From: Candidatus Hydrogenedentes bacterium CG07_land_8_20_14_0_80_42_17
Lineage (GTDB): Bacteria > UBA8481
Direction of reading: 5' to 3'
Length of the DNA stretch: 9,279 nucleotides
NCBI GenBank assembly: GCA_002780065.1
Contig: PEWQ01000046.1
Coordinates: 1-9,279, forward strand
This document shows positions 1 through 6,739 of this stretch, piece by piece (within the stretch, counting starts at the first letter, position 1; each line of letters begins with the position of its first letter). Under the pieces are notes generated by a model. That model had not been told where the DNA came from, did no database searches, and worked only from the letters and a program-made list of their open reading frames with translations. The position numbers and the translations under genes are program-made.

Positions 1-231
1 GATAAAAGCAAAATGAAATGGAATTGCATATCATTCTTTCGAGTTTTACGAGTCGACGGCTTGGGGCAGGTGTCAGGTTGCAACTGCATTATGATACCTA
101 AAAAAGAAAATGGAGATTGGAAAGAAGACAACAATGTTTGGAATAACATTTATTTTTCCGAGATGCGTCAAAGATTTAAAGAGCGGAAAGAAATTCCTGA
201 ATGCTGTAGATACTGCGGTCAAGCGCAATAG
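1..231 (+). CDS. C-terminal end of a SPASM/twitch-type radical SAM protein (5' end outside the window)
   Basis: The reading frame is open from base 1 and ends at TAG 229-231, so this is the 3' end of a longer gene; the ATG at 13 is probably an internal Met. The visible tail has the layout of a SPASM C-terminal domain: a beta segment ending VDGLGQV, a Cys pair (SGCNC), a VWNNIYFSEMRQRF segment like the usual 'WNS..F.ELR..F' stretch, and a final IPECCRYCGQ Cys cluster. In this family these cysteines ligate auxiliary Fe-S clusters. The substrate cannot be told from the tail; such enzymes modify peptides or sugars, and some sit in surface-polysaccharide loci, which would fit the glycosyltransferase next door. 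The gene converges on that glycosyltransferase with 33 nt between stops. The family call is moderately sure; the role is unknown. Confidence 0.65.
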   Translation, partial: DKSKMKWNCISFFRVLRVDGLGQVSGCNCIMIPKKENGDWKEDNNVWNNIYFSEMRQRFKERKEIPECCRYCGQAQ

Positions 232-264
232 TTAGTGTGGCGTGGTACGTGAAGCGTCAGATAT

Positions 265-1371
265 TCACGGCAGCACTTTTCGATAAACTTCGGCAACACC
301 CTGAATCATTCTTTGAATCGGAAAATGCTCCTCAACTCGTCTTCTAGCCCGCCTTGCAAGCTCGATACGTTTATCTTTCTCATTAAAAAGCAAAGCAATC
401 GCATCCGCTAATGCTTCAGGATTTTTTCGCGGCACAAGCAGTCCACAGTCTCCAAGTGTTTCAGAAATTCCACCGATATCGGTCGAAATAACAGGCCGAC
501 CGGCCGCCATTGCTTCCAAAATCGAAATAGGTTGCCCCTCCCAATGACTGCTCAAAACTGTAATTGATGCGCGTTTGAAGGCAGTTTTCATATCCTCATC
601 AGGCTCAATAAATTCGATAAAGTTTTGAAGACTAAGTTTGCTTACCAACTTAATAATTTGTTCGGCAGAGTCGCCAATTTTCGGCATCAATAGCTTTAAA
701 GCAAAACCTCTCTTTACAAGTATTTGTAAAGCAAGAAGCAAAGTTGCAGGATCTTTCTGCACAGACAATCGAGCCGGAAATATCAACGTATTCGTATCTG
801 GAGGATCGTCGTAATTCCATTTTCCAATATCTACTCCGTTGTAAACAAGAGTTGAAATATCATTCGAAATTTCCGACTCCATCATATCTTTCCGACAGAC
901 AAAAATAAAATGGTCCGTTCTTCTATCAGAAAGTCGTTCAAGAGTATAAAGCATTTTTTTCTTCAAAAGAGCATAGGGCGTAAGCACTCCGGAACGAATA
1001 TGCGCAAGTGTTCCTAACCCATGAACATGCATTATCACTTTTGCTCCGGCAGATGCGGCACGAGCTCTAACGAGCATTCCCGCTTTTGGAGTATGCACAT
1101 GAACAATATTTATTCCTTTGCGTCTAATTATTGATTCGACCACAGTCCCCGCGCGCCTGTCGTATAATCTTTCAATCGGCAAATTAAATGTCTCTATGCC
1201 TGCATCTTCAAATTCCGAAAAGAGAACGCCATCGTCAGGCAAAGCTGTCATTGTTTCAAAGCCAAAATCCGAAAGTCCCATTACAAGTTGCTTCATTACA
1301 TTTTGAGCGCCGCCGGCGCAAGCCGACTCAGATACATGCAGAACTTTAATACGAGTCACATCATGTTCCAT
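265..1371 (-). CDS. GT-B glycosyltransferase, family 4-like
   Basis: 368 aa, a normal length for a GT4-type GT-B enzyme, which moves a sugar from a nucleotide-sugar donor to an acceptor at the cytoplasmic face of the membrane. The N-terminal Rossmann half begins IKVLHVSES and has the AGGAQNVM loop (about residues 19-26) in the place of the family's GGAE loop, then IVHVHTPKAG (89-98) and HVHGLG (115-120). The C-terminal donor half has VYNGVD (176-181), FPARLSVQKDP (198-208), and the EX7E signature with E278 and E286 in EGQPISILEAMAAGRPVIST, followed by GGISE. No membrane segment is visible. It starts 4 nt after the stop of the RmlC-like gene with no clear SD of its own (the strand upstream reads CCTCC, not GGAGG), so translation is probably coupled. 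Likely role: O-antigen, capsule or exopolysaccharide assembly. Donor and acceptor cannot be predicted. Confidence 0.9.
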   Translation of the reverse strand: MEHDVTRIKVLHVSESACAGGAQNVMKQLVMGLSDFGFETMTALPDDGVLFSEFEDAGIETFNLPIERLYDRRAGTVVESIIRRKGINIVHVHTPKAGMLVRARAASAGAKVIMHVHGLGTLAHIRSGVLTPYALLKKKMLYTLERLSDRRTDHFIFVCRKDMMESEISNDISTLVYNGVDIGKWNYDDPPDTNTLIFPARLSVQKDPATLLLALQILVKRGFALKLLMPKIGDSAEQIIKLVSKLSLQNFIEFIEPDEDMKTAFKRASITVLSSHWEGQPISILEAMAAGRPVISTDIGGISETLGDCGLLVPRKNPEALADAIALLFNEKDKRIELARRARRRVEEHFPIQRMIQGVAEVYRKVLP

Positions 1372-1375
1372 AAAA

Positions 1376-1837
1376 TTAAGTTATCGGAGGAGGTTTCAGC
1401 CAGTCATAACCTATTTCAGGATCATCATGAGGAATTCTTCCCTCGTCTTCAGGGTTATATGAATTCGAAGTTAAATAAAAAAGCTGAGACGGACCTGAAA
1501 TGCACTTGCAACCGTGAGCAACTCCAGGCGGAATTTTCACCACCATAGGCGGCCGGCCTTCGCCAAGCATAAATTCCATTAGTTGACCGTAAGTCGAAGA
1601 GTCTTCACGCTTATCGTAAAGAGCAACTTTAAGGACTCCGTTGCCGACATACCACCAATCAAATTGAATCTTGTGAATATGCCAAGCTTTGATCACTCCG
1701 GGATACATTATCGAGAGACTCCACTGCGCAATTCCGGGCTTAAAAAAATCATTATCTTTTTTGTTTATCAATTCCCGAAAGAAACCGCGTTCATCCCAAT
1801 GAGTGACGATTTCTTTGACAACAACATCCTTAATCAT
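1376..1837 (-). CDS. RmlC-like cupin, dTDP-4-dehydrorhamnose 3,5-epimerase family
   Basis: 153 aa, shorter than the roughly 180 aa of typical RmlC. Family landmarks in order: DERGFFRE (15-22); a QWSLS strand (38-42); PGVIKAWHIHK (46-56), which corresponds to the GV.RG.H segment carrying the catalytic His of RmlC; VALYDKREDSSTYGQ (71-85), matching the D.R..S.TFG stretch; IPPGVAHG (102-109); and Y.PEDEGRIPHDDP (127-140). In this family the enzyme epimerises a 4-keto nucleotide sugar, but relatives act on other sugars, so rhamnose synthesis is not shown: no rmlA, rmlB or rmlD is in the window. A strong SD (GAGGAG, complement of 1846-1851) lies 8 nt before the ATG. It is paired with the glycosyltransferase 4 nt downstream, which suggests the two build one surface sugar. 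Confidence 0.85.
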   Translation of the reverse strand: MIKDVVVKEIVTHWDERGFFRELINKKDNDFFKPGIAQWSLSIMYPGVIKAWHIHKIQFDWWYVGNGVLKVALYDKREDSSTYGQLMEFMLGEGRPPMVVKIPPGVAHGCKCISGPSQLFYLTSNSYNPEDEGRIPHDDPEIGYDWLKPPPIT

Positions 1838-1845
1838 TTTAAGTT

Positions 1846-1851
1846 CTCCTC
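1846..1851 (-). promoter_or_regulatory. Shine-Dalgarno site of the RmlC-like gene
   Basis: The minus strand reads GAGGAG 8 nt before the ATG at 1837-1835. It is the strongest SD among the minus-strand genes and fixes this start. It also suggests the epimerase and glycosyltransferase pair is translated independently of the upstream gcv-PHP unit. Confidence 0.75.
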
Positions 1852-1876
1852 AATGTTATCAAAAACATTCTACTAC

Positions 1877-1913
1877 AAAAAAATAGATCAGCTCAACTTC
1901 TTATACAGCTCTA
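1877..1913 (-). terminator. Weak possible rho-independent terminator after the PHP-TPR gene
   Basis: Starting at the TAG stop, the minus strand can pair TAGAGCT with AGC-(TGA)-TCTA, with a 3-nt bulge, and this is followed directly by seven T residues (A7 at 1877-1883 on the + strand). The stem is short, AT-rich and bulged, so it may be only a partial terminator. If real, it separates the gcv-PHP unit from the sugar genes starting at 1837. Confidence 0.3.
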
Positions 1914-3596
1914 AAGTTTTGCGATTCGTTCCAGAGCGTTATGCGCCTCTTCTATCTTCGAATCATCAGGCGCAATTTCGACCATTCTAAGCAATACAGT
2001 CCTGGCCTCTTCAATGCGCCCTAGCTGTTCTAGACAGAGTCCCTTGCCTAACAGCGAACCCGATATCTCTTTTTCATCGAGCGATCTTTGGAATAATGAG
2101 ATAGATTCCTCATATTTTCCAAGATGAAAATTGCACCATCCTAAATAAGAATAGAGATGCGGCATTCTTTCAAAATATGGTTCTCTCTCAATTATTCCTT
2201 CCAACAGCGATATTACATTCTCATAATTACCCGAATAAAAATTGCACAGCGCAAGATTGTAACGCGCATTCATAAAATCAGGATCAAGTTCAATAGATTC
2301 CTTGAAGCTCTTTTTGGCTAGATCAAATTTACGCTTTCTTTGAGCTTCAAGTCCTCTGATAAAAGCATTCAGTGATTTAGAAACGTGTATAAGCTCAGGA
2401 ACCTTCTCTATTGGAAGTATCTCCGCTCCGCAAGCTCTGCACTCCTCTTCCGACCACATAGTAAAAACCGCATTTTCGGCGCGCCTAACCGGTATCTTCG
2501 AAAAGAGCCCCGGCGCCCGAACTGCTATTGCAAGATCAGGTTCCGGCTTTTGAGGCAAACCGAATATTCCTTTAGCGATCGATGCAACTTCAGGGTACTT
2601 CTCTTCTATTTCCTTTTCTGGAAGAGAAGAAATTCTATGCTGTTCACTGCTCGAAAGCCGCAATGCCGATGCGGCTTTTTCAAAAGCTTTTTTCAAACTT
2701 AAAGGTTTTGTTTTGCCGAGAAAAACATATTCAAGTTTTCCATTCGATGAAGTATCAAATATTTTTTCAGGATTGAGTTCGATAATATCCGCGATCTCAA
2801 TCGTAGCATCGCAGTATTCCGACGGAAATCCGAGACTGCGCATTTCTTCCGCAGATTTGACGTAATATTCATGCTGTTTCAATTCGAACTCGGTTGCCTT
2901 TCCAAAACGCGTCTTGATCACAGTATCGTGCATAAGCCATTCATCCTTGAACTGATAGTGACAGTCATTGGCTAAAACAGCTTTTCTACCGTATCTGCCG
3001 GCAATTTCGCATAATCCCGCGGCCGCCTTTTTTTCCTCTTCCATTCCGTGATTGTAAACTTCAATAAAGAAGCGATCTCCGAACAGATCAGAAAATAGTC
3101 CGTAAAATCTATCCGCCTCTTCAAGTTTGTTCTCTTTTATCGACCAGCCGAGCGGCCCCGCAAGGCATCCCGAAAGGCAGAGCAATCCTCCGTTATATTT
3201 TTCCAGAAGTTTCCAATCAACAAGTCCGAGCTTATGCATCAAACAATTATCTTTCCATGAAAGAGAAGCAATCGTCACAAGATTCTTCCAGCCTTCATTA
3301 TTTTGAGCAATAAGCGTAAGGTGATTTCGATTGTTGATGCGGCGGCGGATATTCTCCTCAGCGTCTTCAACAAAATAAGCTTCCATACCTAGAATAGGTT
3401 TTATTCCGCGTTGCAATGCCTCCCGAACGAATTTAGGAATTATGGAAAGGTCGCCGTGATCAGTCACTGCAAAAGCGGACATGCCAAGCTCTTTCACTCG
3501 ATCGAGCGCTCGTGTAACTCTGAGAATAGAATCCGAATAAGAACCTTCGAGATGATTATGGAGATGAACAAAATCCTGTCGATTCTTCAAAGTCAT
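1911..3596 (-). CDS. DnaE-type PHP phosphoesterase domain, degenerate polymerase-like segment and C-terminal TPR repeats
   Basis: 561 aa. Residues 8 to about 285 are a PHP domain of the kind at the N-terminus of bacterial DNA polymerase III alpha (DnaE). FVHLHNHLEGSYSD opens it, and every metal-ligand position I can match is kept: H11, H13, D46 and H47 (VTDHGD), E72 (GMEAYF), H92 (RNHLTLIAQN), C144 (LSGCLAG), D211 and H213 (ANDCHY). Residues about 296-400 look like a shrunken piece of the DnaE palm region, but the PDxDxDF motif is absent and the third catalytic Asp position is not Asp, so polymerase activity is not expected. Residues about 402-561 hold around four TPR units (for example FDLAKKSFKESIELDPD and YEESISLFQRSLDE), which normally bind partner proteins. 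No signal peptide or membrane span is visible. It starts 2 nt after gcvPB, so it is probably co-transcribed with the glycine decarboxylase genes. Function is unknown; metal-dependent phosphoester hydrolysis is the family-based guess. Confidence 0.85.
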   Translation of the reverse strand: MTLKNRQDFVHLHNHLEGSYSDSILRVTRALDRVKELGMSAFAVTDHGDLSIIPKFVREALQRGIKPILGMEAYFVEDAEENIRRRINNRNHLTLIAQNNEGWKNLVTIASLSWKDNCLMHKLGLVDWKLLEKYNGGLLCLSGCLAGPLGWSIKENKLEEADRFYGLFSDLFGDRFFIEVYNHGMEEEKKAAAGLCEIAGRYGRKAVLANDCHYQFKDEWLMHDTVIKTRFGKATEFELKQHEYYVKSAEEMRSLGFPSEYCDATIEIADIIELNPEKIFDTSSNGKLEYVFLGKTKPLSLKKAFEKAASALRLSSSEQHRISSLPEKEIEEKYPEVASIAKGIFGLPQKPEPDLAIAVRAPGLFSKIPVRRAENAVFTMWSEEECRACGAEILPIEKVPELIHVSKSLNAFIRGLEAQRKRKFDLAKKSFKESIELDPDFMNARYNLALCNFYSGNYENVISLLEGIIEREPYFERMPHLYSYLGWCNFHLGKYEESISLFQRSLDEKEISGSLLGKGLCLEQLGRIEEARTVLLRMVEIAPDDSKIEEAHNALERIAKL

Positions 3597-3598
3597 AA

Positions 3599-4936
3599 TC
3601 AGCCCTTTAAGACCGGATTTCTTGCCGCGCGCGCCTCATCGGGATGTCGTATGATCGTGTTATTCGGAAATTTAGAAATTTCCTCCAGAGAAAGTTCCGC
3701 GATTCTTCTCATCGCAGAAATAAATTCATCAAGCGTCTCCAGATTTTCTGTCTCGGTAGGCTCGATCAGCAGAGCTTCATGAACAAGCATCGGAAAATAA
3801 ATTGTAGGCGGATGGAATCCCATCTGAATAAGCGCCTTTGCAACCATCAACGCATTAATGCCTTTTTCGCGCTTCAGCTTTTCAGCGCTCAGAAGAACTT
3901 CGTGCGCGCAAAATCTTTCGGAGACAAATGAAGGGTAGATATCTTTCAAAGATACTCTGACATAATTTGCCGCAATAACTGCATCTCTCGATGCCCGCTC
4001 GACGCCTTCCGAGCCCAGAGTTTTAATGAATGCCCACGCTCTCACCAGCGCTCCGACATTTCCATTGAAGCCGATAACTTTTCCAATAGAACGCGAAGGC
4101 GAAATCATCTTGCCGCCGGAAAATATCGGACCCGGCAATAAGTCTTCAAGCCCTTTCCTTACTCCGATAGGCCCCGCTCCAGGGCCGCCTCCGCCATGAG
4201 GAACGGCAAAAGTTTTATGAAGATTGATATGTCCGACATCAAACCCCATAGCTCCAGGACTCGATACTCCGACAATTGCATTCAGATTCGCGCCATCGTA
4301 ATACATGAGTCCGCCGGCAGAATGAACCAACTCGCATATCTCCAAAACTCTCTCTTCAAAAAGACCCAGCGTATTCGGATTTGTCATCATCATTCCTGCT
4401 GTGCGGTTCGAAAGATGCCTCTTCAAATCATCGATATCTACGCAGCCGGTCGGCCCGGATTTTATAGTGACAACCTTAAAACCTGCGATCGCCGCAGACG
4501 CAGGATTTGTTCCGTGCGCTGAATCAGGAATGAGCATCTCGTTTCGAATTGAATCGTTTCGGTCTGCATGATATTTCCTGATGATCAAACAGCCCGACAA
4601 TTCGCCGTGAGCCCCTGCGGCAGGCGATAACGAAAATGAAGAGAATCCGCAGAGGTCGGAAAGCATTTCATTTAATTCTGAAAGTATTCTGCGAAGAGTT
4701 CGAGCTTGAGCAGAATCCTCCCCAATCCTCATAGGATGGAGTTCTCGAAGTCCAGGAAGCGTTGAGATAAAATCGCATATTTTAGGATTGTATTTCATCG
4801 TGCAAGAGCCGAGCGGATAGAAATTAGCATCTACAGAAAAGTTAAGAGTTGAAAGTCGAGTAAATCTCCTTACAACCTCGCCTTCTGTTCTGTAAAATTT
4901 TGGAGGTTCGAGTTCAACCTCATTAAATTTTTTCAT
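3599..4936 (-). CDS. gcvPB: Glycine dehydrogenase (aminomethyl-transferring), P-protein subunit 2
   Basis: 445 aa, the PLP-binding half of the split P-protein. With GcvPA it decarboxylates glycine and passes the aminomethyl group to the lipoyl arm of GcvH, in the cytoplasm. Diagnostic segments: YPLGSCTMKYNPKI (40-53), SPAAGAHGEL (104-113), IPDSAHGTNPASA (136-148), MTNPNTLGLFE (184-194), YYDGANLNA (212-220), and HINLHKTFAVPHGGGGPG, where K241 is the expected Schiff-base lysine for PLP. Bacterial GcvPB proteins are usually about 480 aa; the difference is at the N-terminus, where the usual leader before the VVRRFTRLS segment is short. The ATG overlaps the gcvPA stop (ATGA, 4936-4933) and an AAAGG lies about 10 nt upstream, so translation is coupled and subunit ratio is probably set this way. 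The stop is TGA, 2 nt before the PHP gene. Confidence 0.97.
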   Translation of the reverse strand: MKKFNEVELEPPKFYRTEGEVVRRFTRLSTLNFSVDANFYPLGSCTMKYNPKICDFISTLPGLRELHPMRIGEDSAQARTLRRILSELNEMLSDLCGFSSFSLSPAAGAHGELSGCLIIRKYHADRNDSIRNEMLIPDSAHGTNPASAAIAGFKVVTIKSGPTGCVDIDDLKRHLSNRTAGMMMTNPNTLGLFEERVLEICELVHSAGGLMYYDGANLNAIVGVSSPGAMGFDVGHINLHKTFAVPHGGGGPGAGPIGVRKGLEDLLPGPIFSGGKMISPSRSIGKVIGFNGNVGALVRAWAFIKTLGSEGVERASRDAVIAANYVRVSLKDIYPSFVSERFCAHEVLLSAEKLKREKGINALMVAKALIQMGFHPPTIYFPMLVHEALLIEPTETENLETLDEFISAMRRIAELSLEEISKFPNNTIIRHPDEARAARNPVLKG

Positions 4937-6114
4937 CGCGTAACGCCTTTCAGAGATATTTCTCCGAACTCGGGATAATCCAAAATAAATCCGTCTTTTC
5001 CTCGCACAACATATTCGTTGAATATCTCGCCGGAAAAAATTCGTTTTCCGTTCGATTCGATTTCAGCTTTCTTCTTCAAGTTGCGCGCAAGCTCGGAAAG
5101 TCCGGTCTTTCCCATGATGCCAAGAAATAGAACTGCCCTGAGAGCCATCAGAGATTGGTTCGAGCAAATATTCGAAGTTGCTTTTTCGCGGCGAATATGC
5201 TGTTCACGAGTCTGAAGCGTAAGAACGAATGAAGTCTTTCCGTCAGCGTCAACTGTCTTACCTACTATCCTTCCGGGCATGCGCCGCAAGAATTTATTAC
5301 GAGCGGAAATTATTCCGAGAAAAGGGCCTCCTCCTGAAAGCGGAATACCCAGAGGCTGCCCCTCAGCGACAGCAATATCCGCGCCGGATTCAAAAGGAGT
5401 TGGAAAAATACTTACAGCAAGCGGATTAAAAATTTGGACAGCAACAGAATTATTTTTTTGAGCGGCGCAGAAAATATCTTTGATGCCTTCTTCTATTACT
5501 CCAAACACATTCGGAGAAGAGATCACCACGCATGCAGTTTTATCAGAAAGTTCCTCGATCTTTTTTAAAGTCATTCCCGACTTATGATCGAATGCAATCT
5601 CTTTAACTGTCACGCCAATTGGCTCAGCATAAGTCATTATCGTTCTTCTGATATGAGGTGCTACTGTTCGCGCGACAAGAATTTCTTTTCGATTCGTCTC
5701 GGCGCACGACATACGAATCGCCTCTACAACTGCTGTCGCTCCGTCATATAATCCGGCATTCGAAATATCGAGTCCGGTCAATTCGCATATTCGCGTCTGA
5801 AACTCATAAATAGCCGCAAGCGTCCCTTGAGAGCATTCAGGCTGATACGGAGTATAAGACGTTACGAATTCGCCTCGTGAAGCAATGTAATCGACTGCTG
5901 GAGGAATAAAATAATTTCCGACTCCGAAAGCACTTTCCATCTCTTGCAAAGGAATTTGTAAATCACTGATCAAATCAATAGTTTCGGATTCAGAAAGCGC
6001 CGGAAATAATTTTACCGGCGATTTTTTTAAATTCGAAAAGAGCGCTTCTTCAGAAGCTCCGATAGCAGAAAGCATTTTTCGGCGGGCAAAATCGTCATGC
6101 GGAAGATATTTCAT
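4933..6114 (-). CDS. gcvPA: Glycine dehydrogenase (aminomethyl-transferring), P-protein subunit 1
   Basis: 393 aa, the non-PLP half of the split P-protein, partner of GcvPB. It matches the family nearly end to end: MKYLPHD start, GNYFIPPAV (66-74), FVTSYTPYQPECSQGTLAAIYE, QTRICELTGLDISNAGLYDGATA, EGQPLGIPLSGGGPFLG, MPGRIVG, and LTLQTREQHIRREKATSNIC. The usual length is about 440-450 aa. The shortfall is near the C-terminus: after FNEYVV the protein goes almost directly to the DYPEFGEISLKGVTR end, omitting the usual linker helices and stopping where others continue past CVTE with an ID..V helix. Because the TGA overlaps the gcvPB ATG, the shorter end looks like established compaction rather than a recent break. 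It begins 29 nt after gcvH; the upstream SD is weak (A-rich). Confidence 0.95.
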   Translation of the reverse strand: MKYLPHDDFARRKMLSAIGASEEALFSNLKKSPVKLFPALSESETIDLISDLQIPLQEMESAFGVGNYFIPPAVDYIASRGEFVTSYTPYQPECSQGTLAAIYEFQTRICELTGLDISNAGLYDGATAVVEAIRMSCAETNRKEILVARTVAPHIRRTIMTYAEPIGVTVKEIAFDHKSGMTLKKIEELSDKTACVVISSPNVFGVIEEGIKDIFCAAQKNNSVAVQIFNPLAVSIFPTPFESGADIAVAEGQPLGIPLSGGGPFLGIISARNKFLRRMPGRIVGKTVDADGKTSFVLTLQTREQHIRREKATSNICSNQSLMALRAVLFLGIMGKTGLSELARNLKKKAEIESNGKRIFSGEIFNEYVVRGKDGFILDYPEFGEISLKGVTR

Positions 6115-6143
6115 TTTAATTCTTTTTTTCTAAATCAGCCGCA

Positions 6144-6521
6144 TCAAGAGATGATTCCGCGATATTCAGTCGGATTCAATAATCCGTCAGTAGTATCGCA
6201 ACTCATCTCAAATAGCCAGCCTTTGTCGTACGGATTTCCATTCACATCCGCGGGATCGAGCGATTCATTGCAAGCAACAACCGTTCCTGTGACCGGAGCG
6301 TAAACGCTGGCGACAGATTTTACCGATTCGATTTCAGCGGCTGTATCGCCCTTCTCAAGTCTCTTTTCGACCTCAGGCATTTCTACATGAACAATATCGC
6401 CGAGCTCGTGCTGAGCGTAATCAGTTATCCCAACTCTCGCATTGCCATTTTGAAGAAGCAGCACCCATTCATGTTCACGGGTATAAAGAAGATTATCCGG
6501 AACCAAAAGTTCTTTTGCCAT
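6144..6521 (-). CDS. gcvH: Glycine cleavage system H protein (lipoyl carrier)
   Basis: 125 aa, standard length. It carries the aminomethyl group between P-protein, T-protein and lipoamide dehydrogenase on a lipoylated lysine. Visible signatures: YTREHEWV (13-20), VGITDYAQHELGDIVHVEMPEV (30-51), and the lipoylation motif ESVKSVASVYAPVTG with K68 as the modified lysine. The tail NPYDKGWLFEM and LNPTEYRGII is typical. An SD (AGGAA within AGAAAGGAAA, complement of 6527-6536) lies about 6-8 nt before the ATG. It is the first gene of the gcvH-gcvPA-gcvPB-PHP unit; gcvT, which often comes before gcvH, is absent from the adjacent sequence. Confidence 0.97.
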   Translation of the reverse strand: MAKELLVPDNLLYTREHEWVLLLQNGNARVGITDYAQHELGDIVHVEMPEVEKRLEKGDTAAEIESVKSVASVYAPVTGTVVACNESLDPADVNGNPYDKGWLFEMSCDTTDGLLNPTEYRGIIS

Positions 6522-6544
6522 TCACATTTCCTTTCTGAAATAAA

Positions 6545-6573
6545 AAGATAACGCAAGAGAAATGCTAAATCAA
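6545..6573 (-). promoter_or_regulatory. Possible sigma-70-like promoter for gcvH
   Basis: On the minus strand, TTGATT (complement of 6568-6573) is followed by a 17-nt spacer and TATCTT (complement of 6545-6550), about 24 nt upstream of the gcvH ATG. Each box matches 4 of 6 consensus bases. I saw no glycine riboswitch core (no CTCTCAGGC-like or GGACAGA segments) between it and the gene. The call rests on motif and position only. Confidence 0.3.
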
Positions 6574-6739
6574 GAGCAATCCCTCAATAGCCGGCACAGG
6601 CTCTGGAGGCACGTGCGGTTGTGTCAATAATTTTCTGCAAATTCGTTTAAAAAAAGCCATTTGATTCCTTCACTAAACTCAAAAAAGTTTTCATTAAGAT
6701 AGTGACTCTTAAGTTGCACATTTTTAAAAAATAAATAAC
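6574..6739. other. Non-coding junction between the gcvH promoter region and the IS91-family fragment
   Basis: No gene is recognisable on either strand, and there is no gcvT remnant in any frame. The stretch holds an 8-bp palindrome GCACGTGC (6610-6617) within a possible GC-rich hairpin (about 6589-6622), a TTGACA on the minus strand (complement of 6622-6627) without a matching -10, and a short inverted repeat TTAAG/CTTAA near 6694-6712. The right half (about 6640-6735) is AT-rich and featureless. Base composition changes sharply at about 6740, where the transposase remnant begins. Confidence 0.4.

Noticed and set aside
232-269. Inverted repeat CGTGAA/TTCACG (248-253 and 264-269) between the converging radical SAM and glycosyltransferase genes, as a bidirectional terminator
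   Set aside because: Six-bp stem with a 10-nt loop, no T-run on either side, and it overlaps the glycosyltransferase stop codon.
1288-2776. Plus-strand ORFs opposite the epimerase and PHP genes
   Set aside because: They are complementary-strand readings of well-supported genes and have no protein-like motifs.
6522-6660. Glycine riboswitch upstream of gcvH
   Set aside because: None of the conserved core segments of the glycine aptamer could be found on the minus strand, and the leader is short.
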